From: Canna indica
Lineage: Eukaryota > Streptophyta > Magnoliopsida > Zingiberales > Cannaceae
DNA: 64,000 nucleotides
Direction: 5' to 3'
Assembly (NCBI GenBank): GCA_034359265.1
Contig: CP136898.1
Coordinates: 39,145,501 to 39,209,500, forward strand
Position 1 is the first letter of the stretch. Each line of letters begins with the position of its first letter. A program made the position numbers and the translations under genes. Below, one piece after another: positions 1 through 13,078 of this stretch. Under the pieces are notes generated by a model, which was not told the DNA's origin, did not search any database, and saw nothing but the letters and a program-made list of their open reading frames with translations.

Positions 1-1312
1 TTATATCATTTCCCTTACAATGAGGACTTTACACTGGAAAGTCTCCTCTCTCAAATCGAAGAAATTTCCACACACGGAAGTATCCCGCCTTCCTACCGAG
101 AGCACTCTCCCACCTCAACCTAAGGGACAACTCAACTAATCCTAGTCAACTAAGTTTACAATGGTGGATTTAAACCTTAAACACCAATGTTATCACCCAA
201 TTCAAGACCTAACAACCTAGGTCTTTGCAAGCTCAAATACAATAAAAAAAATCACAAAAATACACAAATAATGGAGCATATAATACAACAAATACTTAGC
301 TCCAAACACGAGTCCTAGTTCCTCTTGATGCCTCAATGATGAATCGTTCAAAGCTTGAAGGCAAGAAAAGGGATGGCTCAAGAAAAGCTTTGAGATGATC
401 AAGAAATGCTCAATGGAAGCTTGGAAAAAGGGTGGAAGGCTTGCTAAGGCTCCTATTTATAAGCCATGGGAAGTTGGCATGGAACAGCCAACTCAATGGC
501 TAGGAAACTAGTTATTTTCGCCATCCGATCACAGGTCCAGTCAATCGTCGGTCGATCGACCGAGCGACCGCCGAGCGACCGAATGACTTCTGCCTATTTT
601 GGGTGTCATTCAATCGACCGACCAGTCGACTGAAACTGAAAAATCAGCCCAATTTGCTGATTTTTTTGCTCGTTTTCTCGATTCTAGGTTCGGTCTTTGC
701 TAAGTTAATAACTTTCAAACATAAATGTTATATAAGGATTACCCCCCATTTGGATTCAATAAAAATATCTAAAAAATCAAAATCCTTAAGAATCAAAATC
801 TAGTTTTTGGGGTCTAGTACAAATTTTTGGAAAACGAAAATTTTCAAATCTCCTGGGTCAAATATGGGTGTGATAAAGGCTTCCAAAGATTCCTTAAAAA
901 TACCTCATTATCTAGTTTTTACCCAAGGAACAATTACCTCCATTTTTTGTGTCAAGAAAATGTCTAGGTCATATAGCCCTCCAAGGAGCTCCCTAGACTT
1001 AGTGAATTTCAGGGCAGTTTTCGGGGTTTCATGTTTTGGGATTCGGGTTTGGTTTTTGAGTTTTTTGCATCATAAAAGAATATTACAACACATGCTCGAC
1101 ATCCTAAAGCTAAACTCTAACTTCCCGAAGAATCTCGAGCGTCGACGAGCGTCGTTGCCGATTTCTCCGATTTCATTAAAAAAATTTTGATCGGGGACGT
1201 CGTGTGCTAACCGATATGGAACCTGAAAATAACTCTCCATGAAATCATTAGTTCCATATTTGTTATCATCAAAACCGAGATTAAGACCAATGCAGAAAAC
1301 CTTAGGCCAACA
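1..1312 (-). mobile_element. Copia-like LTR, 5'-cut by window edge
   Basis: Minus-strand copy of an LTR family recurring at 9.4, 30.1, 52, 54.3 and 58.8 kb. Its start on the minus strand is the TGTTGGCCTAAGG terminus, seen reversed at 1300-1312. The interior has the GATCGACC-rich cluster at about 545-640 and the same order of blocks as the complete copy at 58837-60458. The other end lies beyond base 1, so the target duplication (ATATG follows at 1313-1317) cannot be checked. No gag or pol coding is attached. Copia assignment rests on the TGTTGG...CCAACA ends and the TATTCACCC...CTCTAGTG 3' segment shared by the family, which resembles Ty1/copia LTR ends. Confidence 0.8.
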
Positions 1313-1483
1313 ATATGCACCAAGCACAGCGCACACATAGATACATAGCATACTAAGGAGAATAATCCATCCACATAACATATATATATATAAATAATGT
1401 TATGACATACCTCAGCCCCTCCATGTCCTCATGCCATACATCACATCTCACATGTCTATAAGTATAATATTCATGCCACATAA

Positions 1484-3776
1484 TGTCACGCCCCAAATCA
1501 GCCTACTCTATGCACCGACTAACAACTCATGAAAACACAAGAGACTGACATTGAAAATCATAAACAAAGCAATAGTACCCAACTTTAATAGATGATTGAA
1601 AATAGTTTAACATAAACAAGTTCGGAGACATCACAAGTTTGAAAGTAACCATTTAAAAGTTTTCAAAGACACATCTCAATGTTTTACATAAAATAACACA
1701 GTGCATACTCCGACTCTACTCAAACACGACTACGACTAATAACTGCCAGCTACGAGATCTGTACCCACCTTTGCCCTCGTGCACGCCATGCCACCAAGCC
1801 ATACCTCACTGGTTGGGCTCTGCAAAACAAAATAAATAAACCGTGAGTTCACGAGGAACTCAGTGAGTGGTTCTTTCGAATCTCCACTTAAACCTCGGCA
1901 AGATAACATATACAAGGTATGACACAAATAAGGAAATTAAATATGATCACACCATCGAAGCTAACCACTTTGCCAAGACAGAAGAATGAATGAACTGGCC
2001 TCTCGGGCCCTTATCCATTTCACTAGCTCGGCCACTAATGGCCTAAAATATATATGGAAGGTTCGATTCTTCCCTCTAAGTAATCAGGCCGGTCGGTCTA
2101 CCCAAAACCAGCCCCTAAGGGCATCTCAATTAGAAGTTTCATGATTCGGATCCATCGACTAGGATGACCACTAGCCTTAGAAATCCTCCGAGTTAGGGAT
2201 AGCTAGTCCCACCCAACTCGGGTGTATCGTCAGCGTGACCCACTGACGAAATCTCAATACCCTCCGCCGCTTGGGTCTAACACCTAGCGGGCCCACTGGT
2301 GCAATCTCATGACGCTATAAACCACTGAGTCGTGTGGTAGTCGCTCGGCTAATGACACTCCTTAGTAGACCATCTCAACCACAACCAGATCCAGGTTATG
2401 TATGTTTTTTGTGTTTTTGCTTTCCGGGCGTTGCCCATGTCCGACCCTCCCCCTAGGGTCACCCTACTTCCCTAGGTGTAGAACCTAGTAAGTGTACCTT
2501 GTCTCTAGGTTAAATGTCACCACTAGGTACCGAGACCATTCTTTCTAGGTTGTTAGAACTTGCCGACTATAAATGAGTACTCGGCCTACCATTGTCAACG
2601 ACACTTACCTAAATTAATCATGAGCCACAATTATCACATGAGAGCCGGATGAAGGAGGATACATTCCATTAATTTAAACTGATAAGGATCAATCTTTGAC
2701 AATTAATGAAACCTTTACTATGATTCGTATACCATAACCATCCTATCCATGTATGCATTAGCAAGAACATTTCCAAAACTATGAAAATATAGATCATTAG
2801 TTGCAACAATCCCTAAGATGAAACAACAATCATATAATATTATTTCAACATATCTATAAGCAAGTAGGTATGAATCAAGATAACATAACCTGAAATCAAG
2901 CATATTAATTTGAGCAGTCCATGTCTTCCACCCTTGCCCTTGCTCGGCCGACTCAAGCAGGGTAACCCCCTGTTTGGCCGAGCCCTCAAGTAAGGTGGCC
3001 CTAGTTACGATGACTACGCAAACATCGAATCAAGAATCGACCATTTAACGAACATGGATCATATCATGAGTTGCAAGACGAATGAGGAAATTGGGGAAAA
3101 TTTCGGCATGACCTTTTCCCTTTTTCCTCGACTCGACTAGCCCATAAAAATGCAAAATAATCACGTTTTGAAAACATAAAATCGCAGGTGCACAGATCAT
3201 TTAAGTTCCAACTCCAGAGAACACGTCGATCGACAAAACAACTCGCGGAGCAACCCGATTTCAAGATCCATAAGGTTGGCCACCCGTCTCCCTTCACAAT
3301 CATAGTAACCACTCACCTTGCTTAAGGAAGAAGAAGGGTGGACGTTGGCGATCTCGAACCTTCAGACGATGACACGATCTCCGGCGCTGACCAAGATCTC
3401 CTCTCTCTCTCTCTCTCTTTCTTGCTCGGGTTGTATACGGCTCCAAGATGAGCCGCACGACTCATGATGAGGGATTTTATTCCCTCATCCACTAATAACC
3501 CATTTGCCCCTCTAAATGACTTACCCTCTACTCGACTCGATCTGAGTCCGATTCAGGCTCCGATTCTATCCGTTTGCACAAGTCGAACTCGACTTAAACA
3601 AGACATCTAATGCATAAAAGGAAATAACCATTTAACCAATTTAAACTTCATACTTTCATAGGTCGAGTTATGCCTTCTACTCGAGGCGATTACGTGGCTC
3701 GACCCGACTAACCCCCGGTCCGGCGCGCTGCACAAAAATAAATTTTTATATTAGAAATTTTTTTTCGAGTCTTACA
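1484..3776 (-). mobile_element. Solo LTR of Ty3/gypsy (Tekay-like) element
   Basis: On the plus strand it begins TGTCACGCCCC and ends TCTTACA, i.e. TGTAAGA...GGCGTGACA on its own strand. It is flanked by a perfect 5-bp duplication CATAA (1479-1483 and 3777-3781). Internal blocks match the LTRs of gypsy elements A, B and D: the conserved GGATAGCTAGTCCC segment near 2198, the AGCGGGCCC segment near 2288, Met-poor CT-rich DNA near 3390, and the TATATTAGAAA segment before the end. At 2293 bp it is close in size to the 2190-bp LTR at 18028-20217. With no internal region and intact duplication it is a solo LTR from LTR-LTR recombination. Confidence 0.88.
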
Positions 3777-5150
3777 CATAATCATGAAACATAACACACG
3801 CAGGTCAAAGATATACATAATCTCATATCAGTGCATCACATAAATTATGTCATAAAGAATTAAGTATATCTCAACCTGCATAACATCACTAGTACACGAC
3901 ACATGCATGTATCAACATAATAGAACATGTAAGCAATAAAATATTAGTTATGATAAATCCTTATGCAAGGTATTAAAACATAGCGAGGTATATACAATAG
4001 AGGACTAACCTCGTGTGACCCATACTCGCACCTACTAGGGCTGGCCTACCCACTTACCCGAGTGCTCTAAGAGCAAGGGGGTTCGGCCCAACAAGTCCTC
4101 CATAGGATCGTCTCAACACCATGGTCACCCTAAGGTCCTATGTCTCTATGTGTCTCTATGTGTCTCTATGTTCCTTGTTTTTCCCAATTATAGGTCTCTA
4201 CCATTGTGCATGTTCTAATGACATATGAAAAATATCCTTAATGTGTAGTCTCAATGCTAAACATGTTTTAAGGTCCTCTACATGAGCTATTAGGGGTCGG
4301 CCGACCCTTAGAGTCCCTAGGGAACTCTTTAGGAAGGGCAGCACACACTAATTCCCAAACTTTCCCTTCTACCAAGAGGCAAGAACCATAAATATCAAGA
4401 GCTACCATCAAGAATCAAGATTCAAGAATCCATCAAGACATCAAGAGGGAAGGGGGCAGCGTCTCTTCAAGAAAATTGCCATGAGGCAAGCGGCTAAAAC
4501 CTAAAATTCGGACCAATAAATCCACGACAAACAACGTAAAATTCATCAATCCTTTACTCGAATTCGACACAAGAAAATCCATTCAAAAATCCGAGAAAAA
4601 ACCCTCTCATAGGGGCGGCGACATGAAGAAGAAGATGGGGGAGAGAGGGCTTTATCCACTCACCTTTTTGGAGAAAACGGGGAGGAAGAAGAAGCTAGGG
4701 ATCTTCCTAAAATGAACGCCGACGAACTCGCGAATTCTAGCCTCCGGATTGCTCCCTCCCTACTCGGCGTCTCCCCCTCCCCCCCTCTCTCTCTCCTCTT
4801 TCCTCGGATGGAGTGCGACTAAACCCCATATTGCACGCCCCAGGTGGATTTTTATGGGGTCTGGTCGGGACCCAAATGACCAAAATACATCTCCTTAAGT
4901 GATTCAACTTAAAAATCCTATATCTAATCTGTTTTAACTCCGATTCGAGTTTCGTTTGAACCGCTAGACTCAACTCGAGGTCCTTTATCATTCTAGCTTG
5001 CTAAATGACAGAGATATTATATAAAAAAAAATTCCTAAATTTTTCAACGTCAATTGCTTACCCTGAATCGATCCCGAAATTTTTCGCCAGCTTGCGCTAA
5101 CTCGAGTCTACAATCCCCTGTTGAAGGATAAAATAGAATTATTAAAATTT
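3777..5150. other. Diverged LTR-like sequence without coding
   Basis: No supportable gene. The layout resembles plant gypsy LTRs: repeated TCAAGA words near 4400-4450, a purine-rich GAAGAAGAAG segment followed by a pyrimidine block near 4690-4800, and a CTCACC segment. It also carries a short tandem of TGTCTCTATG (about 4141-4170, three copies). It continues the flank seen at 1313-1483, which the solo LTR split. I could not find its termini. Confidence 0.35.
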
Positions 5151-5154
5151 TTAT

Positions 5155-5486
5155 CATAACATTGCTGAGGTCAATATCCGTGACAGCCGAAGGGCCATTG
5201 CAGAACCGTTGCTGATAAAAAGATCAACAACAGAAGCGCAACATTGTTGAGCCATTGATGATAATGATATCAACAATGGATGCGACCCGTTGCGAAACCA
5301 TTGCTGATAATGCAATTACCAACGGTTGGAGTGGTCGTTGTTGATTTGTTGCTAAGTTATTAGCGACGCGCTCTTCTACCACGGCAGCGTTGCAATGGAC
5401 TGGTCGTTGCTCGCCTTTGCTGACTATTTTCAGTAACAGCTTAGCAACAAATGCAATCGTTGCTGAAGCTCGTTATTTCAATAGTG
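5155..5486. mobile_element. CACTA transposon terminus remnant with subterminal repeats
   Basis: About 330 bp of short inverted and direct repeats of the ACCGTTGCTGAT / ATCAACAACGG type, like the subterminal arrays of CACTA element A at 31.9 and 37.5 kb. It ends in ATTTCAATAGTG (5475-5486), a decayed form of the reversed CACTA terminus TTTCTAGTAGTG. No coding region accompanies it, so this is an isolated terminal fragment. Confidence 0.6.
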
Positions 5487-8400
5487 TCAGTCCCCCTTGA
5501 TTTGTTGGTAATGGAACTATATTCCAATTATAATAAGAAGGAATGCACACGAATATATTACAAGTAATTTTATTCAAACACTTAGCGAAAAAAAGCCAGG
5601 AAAAAATAATGAATGCACTTGCATCAAATTAAGCACTGAATAGTCTGAATTTGTGCGAACTACTTTTCCACCCCGAGATAAAAAAAATAATTACTTTACC
5701 CAGCTTGGCCAACCTATTGTCACTCTATTCACATATAGGGTCATAACATCTTCTTGGAGCAATCTACCACATTTCATAGAGTTGTGAACAAACACGTGGC
5801 GACATGAGAGGCAGCGTGTGGAAAATAAACTTAAAATTTAGCAACATTCATACGTTAACCAGGTAACAATTCATAATGTTTAAAAATATTCCGTTAACTA
5901 GAAAAGATCTCGCCCTACGCAACCGAATTCAAATTTTTTTATAAAATATTTTTAAATTAATAATAATAATAAAATCAATTTTATATTTATACATAAAATA
6001 AATAAAAAGTAATTATACATTAAGATATAAAAATAATATTATTTATTAATAGAACTAAACATAAATATCAATATAGTAAACTTTAGTTCAATCATAATAG
6101 TAAAGATGAATATAATTTTAAAAATGAAATACATCAGTAAAATAAAATCAAAAAAATATGTTAATAAGTGAAATAACTTATTTGTTAATTAATAAAATTA
6201 TAGTTTACGAAAGTACAATATTAAAAACGAAAACATAACTACATTTCAATAAAATGAAAATATTATAAAATAATTTTAATAAAAAATATATGAAATCAAT
6301 TATATGGTAAAAGATATAATGAATAAAATATAATTAAATATTATAATATAAATATATCGTCATGTATTAATAGAAGTAAAAAATAAAGATAAATTTTATA
6401 ATGATCAAATTTAAAATCAACAATAATAGTAAATTTTAATATACACAATTAAAATTATCGAATATTTAATAAAGATGAATATAAAATTTTAATTAAAATA
6501 CGATAATAAACACACATTTATTTAAAAAATAATATTAAACGTAAACATTGAAAATAATGTATTCTAGAAAAGAACATAGTTTAAGTGAATTACAATTCTG
6601 ATAAATGTTAAAAAAAATTAAAAAGTATAAACATGAAAAAGAGAAACTTAAAAAAATAACTAAAAGATCTCACTTATCATGTATCACTTGATTATATCAT
6701 TTATCTCAGTATAATATCTAAAATAGAAATAAAAGGTAAAAGTTCAAACTAAATAATTTAATTAAAACTTAAAAACCAAATTTAATAAACAAATAATGTT
6801 TTCTTTGTACACTCTAGATAATAGAGAAACAATCAAAATATAAATTTTAAAAGTAATAATATAGAAAATATAAAATATATAAGAAAAATAAAATAGATAG
6901 TTAAAATATATAATTATACTTAATTTGTTTTAGAGTTTTAAAATAATTTTAAAAAATATGAAATATCAAACTAAATAACAAATTATACTAAAAATCATTA
7001 AAATTTGAATGAAATTAATTAATCAAGATAACAAAATTAAATGCCTACATCTTTTTAAATAGTAAAATAGAAATAACAATTAGTATAATATTCATCAAAA
7101 TTTGGGTCATATTTACCAAAAAAATATTATTTTACTACGACATCTATTATCTATCTATATATAAAAAAGATAATAATAATAATAATAATTAACACAATAA
7201 ATAAATAGTGTATACAATATATATTCAATATATAATTATATAATAAAATATATTAGTAATATATAGTTGTTTCAATTGATAAGGAATTATGAAATACAAA
7301 TCAAATTAAAAATTTTAATAAAGGGAATCAAGAAATCTTATTACAAAATAGATTAAAAAAATGCCGAAGGAAATTGGGAGATCGGCGATTTGGTGTTAGT
7401 TTTGGCGCAAATTTCTCAATAACTATCCTATATAAAAAACATTGACATGTAATTCCACATCAAATGCATAGTTTTTTTGGACTTAATCACCTCTATAACT
7501 ATAACGTCATAATATAAATTCATAAGTAAGATTTCGATAAAAATTAAAAATAATTAATATTTATTTTTCTTAATCAACAACATTTAATGTCACATTAAAA
7601 AGTTTTAGCTTGGATGATCATTATCAAATTTGTAATACTGATGTCTCTGCTTATGCCGTCGATTTTTAATGAAATAAAAAAGAGTATCATTGCCTCTGTT
7701 ATCGAATATATAATTTGAATAGATATTCAAATTTCAGAGATATTTGAAATTATATTTTTTATTCTAAATTGAGTTTTTTTTAAAAAAAATTCAATTCAAT
7801 TTGAATAAAATTTATTTAATTATTTTTGAATTGATTGGAATATATTAATTTTCACGTATTATATTGTACATATTATATAAAACTAATTTATTCAAATAGA
7901 CTAAATTATATTCATTAAAATTTTTAATTTTTTACCATAGAATACAAAATTTATAACTAAAAAAATTAATGAAAATTTATTAATTAAAATAAACTGAAGA
8001 AAATAAAATAAAAATTTAAGTAATAATATAATAAAATATATTGGTTTGATTTGAAATATTAATTTTTTTCCAAAATGGATATATAAACTTGATTATTTTT
8101 TTTTAAAAAAAAGATAATAATAAATTTACTAAACAATAATATGAATTAATACTATCAAATTACAAAAAATAAATTAAAATTGTATTATAAATTATAGATA
8201 GTTATTAATATTATAAATTTAAAAAATAAAATTTCTAAATTTATAATTTATAATATTATATATAATGTGATATATGATGTACGTCAAAATATGTATATTT
8301 TTATATAACGAAAAATATATATTTAAACATATGTAAATTTTAAAATGATAAAATCATATATTTATTTCTGCTAACAATAATTTTAAAAAATTGAATCTAT

Positions 8401-9357
8401 TTAAAAACTTAATTACGTTCAAATCAAGTCTAATTAAAATTAAGATCAGATGACCTTATATATTTTAAAATTCAAAATTATGAATTTTTTAATGTAATAA
8501 ATTTAATTAAATAAAAACCTGATAAATTAATCACATTATAAAAGTTTAAATTTTAATATATAATAAATGAAATATAATAATATTGTTAAATATTTATTGA
8601 AAATAATTTAATTTAATACTATCAAAATAATAAATAAAATAAAATTTAAAAAATATTTTTTTATTGAACTCATCTGTATTCGCGTGGTAGTAGTGTTTGA
8701 GTATGTTGTTTAAATATATGCTTTTTTTTTAAAAAAATATTTTTTATATATAATATAATAATAATTAAAAATATTAAAAACAAAAAAGTAAAATAATTTA
8801 AAAACAAAAAACTAAAATAAAAAGGCAGAATAAAAATATAATTAAATATCAAAAATAATTAAAATAATCTAAGAAATAATTAAAAATATTAAAAATAAAA
8901 AACTAAAATAAAAATGCAGAATAAAAATATAATTAATAACAAAAATAATTAAAATAATCTAAATAATAAAACCAATTAAAATAATTAAATATGAAAACAT
9001 AAAAAAGAAGAAGAAAGGGCAGCCACATGCTGCCCTTCCTTTTGAATTAATGGCAGCGTTGAGAGAGTAGGGCTCTCAGCGCTGCATACTTTTTAAAAAA
9101 AAAATTAAAAAAAAGTGAAAATAGGCTGCGCAGATAGCGCTGCCCTTTTCTAATTTTTTTTTTTAAAAAAAAAAAAATTGAAAAAACAACGCGGAGAGAG
9201 CTGAGAGCTCCTCCGTACTGCCCACCTCCAAAAACTTTTAAAATTACTATATAGTAGATAATATTCTTCTTATTTGCCCTAAAAGCCAACAAGATATCAT
9301 GAACATAAGACGACTAAAAGAGATAGTGTTTTAAATTTTAAGTAGGGACAAAAGTTT
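5487..9357. other. Long extremely AT-rich gene-free region
   Basis: About 3.9 kb without a recognisable gene. From about 5900 to 9000 the DNA is overwhelmingly A and T, with many AATAAT and TATAAT runs and no open frame of interest. At 9004-9240 GC-richer islands carry GGCAGC/GCTGCC words between homopolymer A and T runs. Function unknown. It could be old, mutated TE DNA or a matrix-attachment-like region, but nothing in the sequence decides this. Confidence 0.6.
8757..8962. repeat. Imperfect direct duplication, about 100-bp unit
   Basis: The block containing AACTAAAATAAAAAGGCAGA and the following ATAAAATATAATTAA...AATAATCTAA occurs first at about 8808-8872 and again at about 8902-8963 with few differences (AAGGCAGA versus AATGCAGA). 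The surrounding TATTAAAAA words also repeat. Confidence 0.65.
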
Positions 9358-10574
9358 TGTTGACCTAAGATTTTCAATCTTGATGGTAATCTTAGTTTTG
9401 ATGATAATAAATTCGAAAGTAATAATTTCATTGAGAAATAATTTCAGATTCCAAGTCGAGTAGCACACGACGTTCGCGATCGAAAAATCGACATGATATC
9501 AGAAAAATTGGATGGACATTGATATAGCATGAACGTCGACAAGAAGCTTGCGTCTAGATTTAGGATGTCTAGAATGATTGTATATCCTCTTAATGATGTA
9601 AATGAATCCCAAAACTCGAAACTGAGTCCTAAAACTCGAGAAAACAAAAATCGATAAAATCAACACTGAACTTGAATATTGATCAAGGTCGATTGACTAA
9701 TGATTGACCGAACAGCCAAACAACTTTTTTCTAGCTATTTCAATCTGTTGAACCCGATCCTTACCATCATATATACTCATTAACAATCTTCCTATGAACT
9801 CTTGGAACATCTTGAGTAATTCTAACAATGTTTGTGAGCCTTTCATTACTCATTATTCTCATTTGAACTAGTTTGAATTGGAAAGCCTGATCTTCCCCTT
9901 GCTCTCTCAAAGTTTCATCTTCAAAACTTTGAGAATTTTAGGATCATTTTCTAATTTGCCAGTTTTTCATATTTTGGGGTTCAGATTTGGTTTTTGAGTT
10001 CTTATGCATTATCATGAGGAGTTACAACACATGCTAGATACTCTAGACCTAAACTTCAACTTTTCAAAGAATCCCGAGCGTCGACGAGCGTCCTTGCCGA
10101 TTTTTCCGATCGGGGACGTCGTGCGCTAACCGACTTAGAACTTGGAAGATTTCTCAATGAAATATTAGTTCCATGTTTGTTATCATCAAAATCGAGAATA
10201 AGACCAAGGAAAAAAACCTTAGTCCCACAGGAATACTTCCGGGTGTGGAAGTGCCTTCGGTTTGAGAGCGGAGACTTTCCGGTGTAAAGTTCTCTTTGTA
10301 AAGGAAACTATATAATCTAGTAAACCTAGTTTGGAAATCCTAAGCGGGGTGCTTAGGTAGTGGAGTAGGCATTGGGGCCGAACCACTATAAATCATTGTG
10401 TTAGCATTGATATTTTGTTTGTGTTAATTGTTTTATCATTAATCACTTCCACATTTAGTTGTTGAATTGTGAATTACCTATGTAGTTTAAGAAAATGTTT
10501 AAAATTGAATTTAGGCAAATAGATCTAGTTAACACACTATTCATCCCTACTCTAGTGTGACCATTTCACCAACA
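9358..10574 (+). mobile_element. Copia-like LTR next to CACTA element B
   Basis: Starts TGTTGACCTAAG at 9358 and ends CACCAACA at 10574, matching the family ends. The interior includes the AATCCTAAGCGGGGTGCTTA block near 10337 and the CCACTATAAATCA block near 10380, shared with the copies at 30.1 and 58.8 kb. The bases outside the two ends (AGTTT and ATAGA) do not match, so one flank has been lost. CACTA element B sequence begins directly after the right end. Confidence 0.8.
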
Positions 10575-10579
10575 ATAGA

Positions 10580-11545
10580 TTGGGCAGACTCGGGGATACG
10601 CCCCCAAGTGGATTCCTGGACCTGTGTTGGATCAGCTTGTTGAGCGGTGCAACACGCCTGAGTGGCAGGAGCTCTCCCGGACAGTATCGAGAAATCGCAT
10701 GTCCGGGGGGGATGACACGGGGGTGCGCCACACTGGTGGCTCTGTGTCTTTTGCGGTGCATGAGCGTCATATGGTATGTATAATTTGCTTACTTTTAATA
10801 TTAAAATACTATATATTGTGTATAATGATACTATTGTATTTTTTTTTCTAATGTAAGACGCGAGTTGCGGAGGATGGCACCATCCAACGCCCTCGCTGAT
10901 TCAAGTGTTTGAGCACACTCACCGTCGACGACGTAGAGCGGGGGACTACGTCTATAGCATGGACTCGATTATCATGGTAAGTATTTATGTCTATTTGATT
11001 TACATAATTTTTATTTGTAGTTTATATATATGTATTATTTAAAATATAAGTGCGTGTAGGAGACCTACACAAGGACCGTGATCGAGCATGGAGGCACGCC
11101 GGAAGAGTTTGGCACGGGTACATGGGTCGAGGCTGCATGTGGCTGGGAGTACGACCGTGTTTATGGCTTTGCAGACAGTGGACATACACGCGCCGTGTTA
11201 GGGTCACTTGGGGCACCAACCCCACCCGCTGCGGGTGAGAGGCCCTCGACATCACGAACGCAGGACCAGAGCCGGATAGCGGCCTTGGAGTCCGAGCTAA
11301 GACAACAGAGAGCAATGATAGATGAGCAAAGACAAGCGATGGAGGAGCAAATACATGTGATGGAGAAGTAGAGTCGCACGAATGATGAGTTGAGACAGAC
11401 GATGCAGAACATACAGGCCCTCCTCGCTCAGATTGTATCTCATTTGGGCCTTCTACCGATGATGTCGCAACCGTCCTCTTCCTCGAACCAGTCGATGCTC
11501 CCAACCCAGTCGGCGTCGACTCCACCGCCTCCACCGCAGTCGTGA
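10580..11545 (+). pseudogene. CACTA (En/Spm) second gene, Transposase_24-like, 5'-truncated
   Basis: Corresponds to the second gene of CACTA element A (35.7-37.2 kb). Visible exons are about 10580-10773, 10858-10976 and 11060-11545, with GT donors and AG acceptors at the same places as in A. The first exon carries the conserved RNRMSGG and HTGGS motifs, typical of the plant Transposase_24 family, which supports mobilisation of CACTA elements. The last exon has the EAACGWEYDRVYGFA-type segment, a Gln/Glu/Met-rich coiled-coil-like stretch and a Ser/Pro/Gln-rich tail ending at 11545. A TAG at 11369-11371 interrupts the last exon. The 5' exons are missing because the element is joined to a copia-like LTR at 10574. 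It is non-functional. Confidence 0.8.
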
Positions 11546-11676
11546 GATTTTGATTTACTGTATCTTGTTTATATTTTGATACTTGTTAGCCTCCGTTTGT
11601 AGCTTAGATAGTTGATAGATGTTTATACTTTACATTTCATATTTCGATATTTGTTTGCCTCTAGTTTGAGGCTTTT

Positions 11677-13062
11677 TGTCACGTCCCAACTCAGGGTCGC
11701 GTAACCATGCCTCCAAGCCATACCTCACTGGTCAGGCTCTGCAAAAAAAAACAAAGCAAGAAACCGTGAGTTCACAAGGAACTCAGTGAGCGGTCCTTCT
11801 GAACCTCCACTTTAATCCCTGATATAATAACATATAAATATATACACAAGCACATAAATGAGGAGTCTATGCTAGTTATATCATGGTAACTGGCCAATTG
11901 GCCAACCAATGCGAATATGTAGTCTAGCTATATCGGCTCCTTCAGACTGAGTATCATTCGGCCACTATGGCCTCATCCTGCATGAATTGATCGGCTCAGT
12001 CCGGCCTTCACCACAATACAGTACTTGGCCACACCGGCCAATACAACATACAGGGAATCTCAAGATCCTCCACCACTCGGGTCTAACACCTAGCGGGCCC
12101 GCTGGAGCAATCTCAAGACCCTAATCACCGCTGAGTCGAGTAATAATCATTCTGGCTATCGGTACTCCTCAGTAGACCATCTCAATCACAATACACAATC
12201 AGAGTTTCAAAAAACTACATCCATCTTAATCCCCGGGCATTAACCCGTATCTGACCCCTTCCTCGGGTCGCACTTGTCGAATACTAATGTTCACTATCTT
12301 TCCCTAGGTGTGAAACCTAGTATATCATTATATTTCTTAAGTATAACCATATTTCATAAGCATGAAAATGTCTAATTTCGGGTTCATCACAGCATATATA
12401 ACTTAAGAAATTCGTTCTACAACTATCCACATGAGTAATCACATGATTTCCAAAATAAGGAGATTAAATTCAGCTTTTAATTACTAAAATTTCAGCAAGG
12501 AAATAATTGGTCTAACATGGAAAGGATTTAACCATATCATGGTAAACAATGAAGAATTTCCATGATTCACATTCCATACTAGTTTCTAACCATATAAGTG
12601 CATTGAAGAACATTTTCTTATCAAGTGTTAATAGCAATCTACCACTATCAACAATCCATTCATCGAATAAAATACTTAACATACTAGGTCGAGATGTTCC
12701 CCTCTTACCGGCTCGGGCGAACCCTACACAAGGGTTACCATGCTCGGCCGAACCTATCAAGATGAGATTAGGGCTCTTTCGGCCATGAACAAGAACACTT
12801 GAGTCACAAGTCTTGCAAGGAATTCGATCCAAGAGGTTTCAACCGCTCTAGGAAATTGGGAAAAAATTCGGCAAGATCTTTCCCCTCTCTCAACTCAACC
12901 CGAGTCCGAATTGAGCCCTGATTCGACCCGCGAACCCGATTTCAACCTGACTTGAATTATATCTTCTATTCACGTCTATTTTTGTGACTCAACCCTGCTA
13001 TTCCCCGATCCCGTGTGCTGCACCAAATAAAATTTTCATATTAGAAAACCTCGGGTATTACA
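11677..13062 (-). repeat. 3' LTR of gypsy element A (internally deleted)
   Basis: Begins TGTCACGTCCC and ends GGGTATTACA on the plus strand. It aligns with the LTR at 18028-20217 but lacks two blocks: about 0.3 kb after the first 30 bases and about 0.4-0.5 kb around 12880, where an AATTCGGCAAGATC segment jumps to the CTCAACTCAACCC segment. Confidence 0.85.
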
Positions 13063-13078
13063 ACCTTCCCCCCTTAAG
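13063..13078 (-). other. Polypurine tract of gypsy element A
   Basis: On the minus strand this reads CTTAAGGGGGGAAGGT, directly before the LTR start TGTAATACC. This is the expected place and composition for the plus-strand primer of an LTR retrotransposon. Confidence 0.85.

Noticed and set aside
8670..8852. 60-codon hydrophobic minus-strand frame (Phe/Leu/Ile-rich)
   Set aside because: It is a direct result of the AT-rich repeat; such DNA encodes Phe, Ile, Leu and Lys runs by chance.
11022..11534. 170-codon minus-strand frame
   Set aside because: It is antisense to the last exon of the CACTA B second gene.
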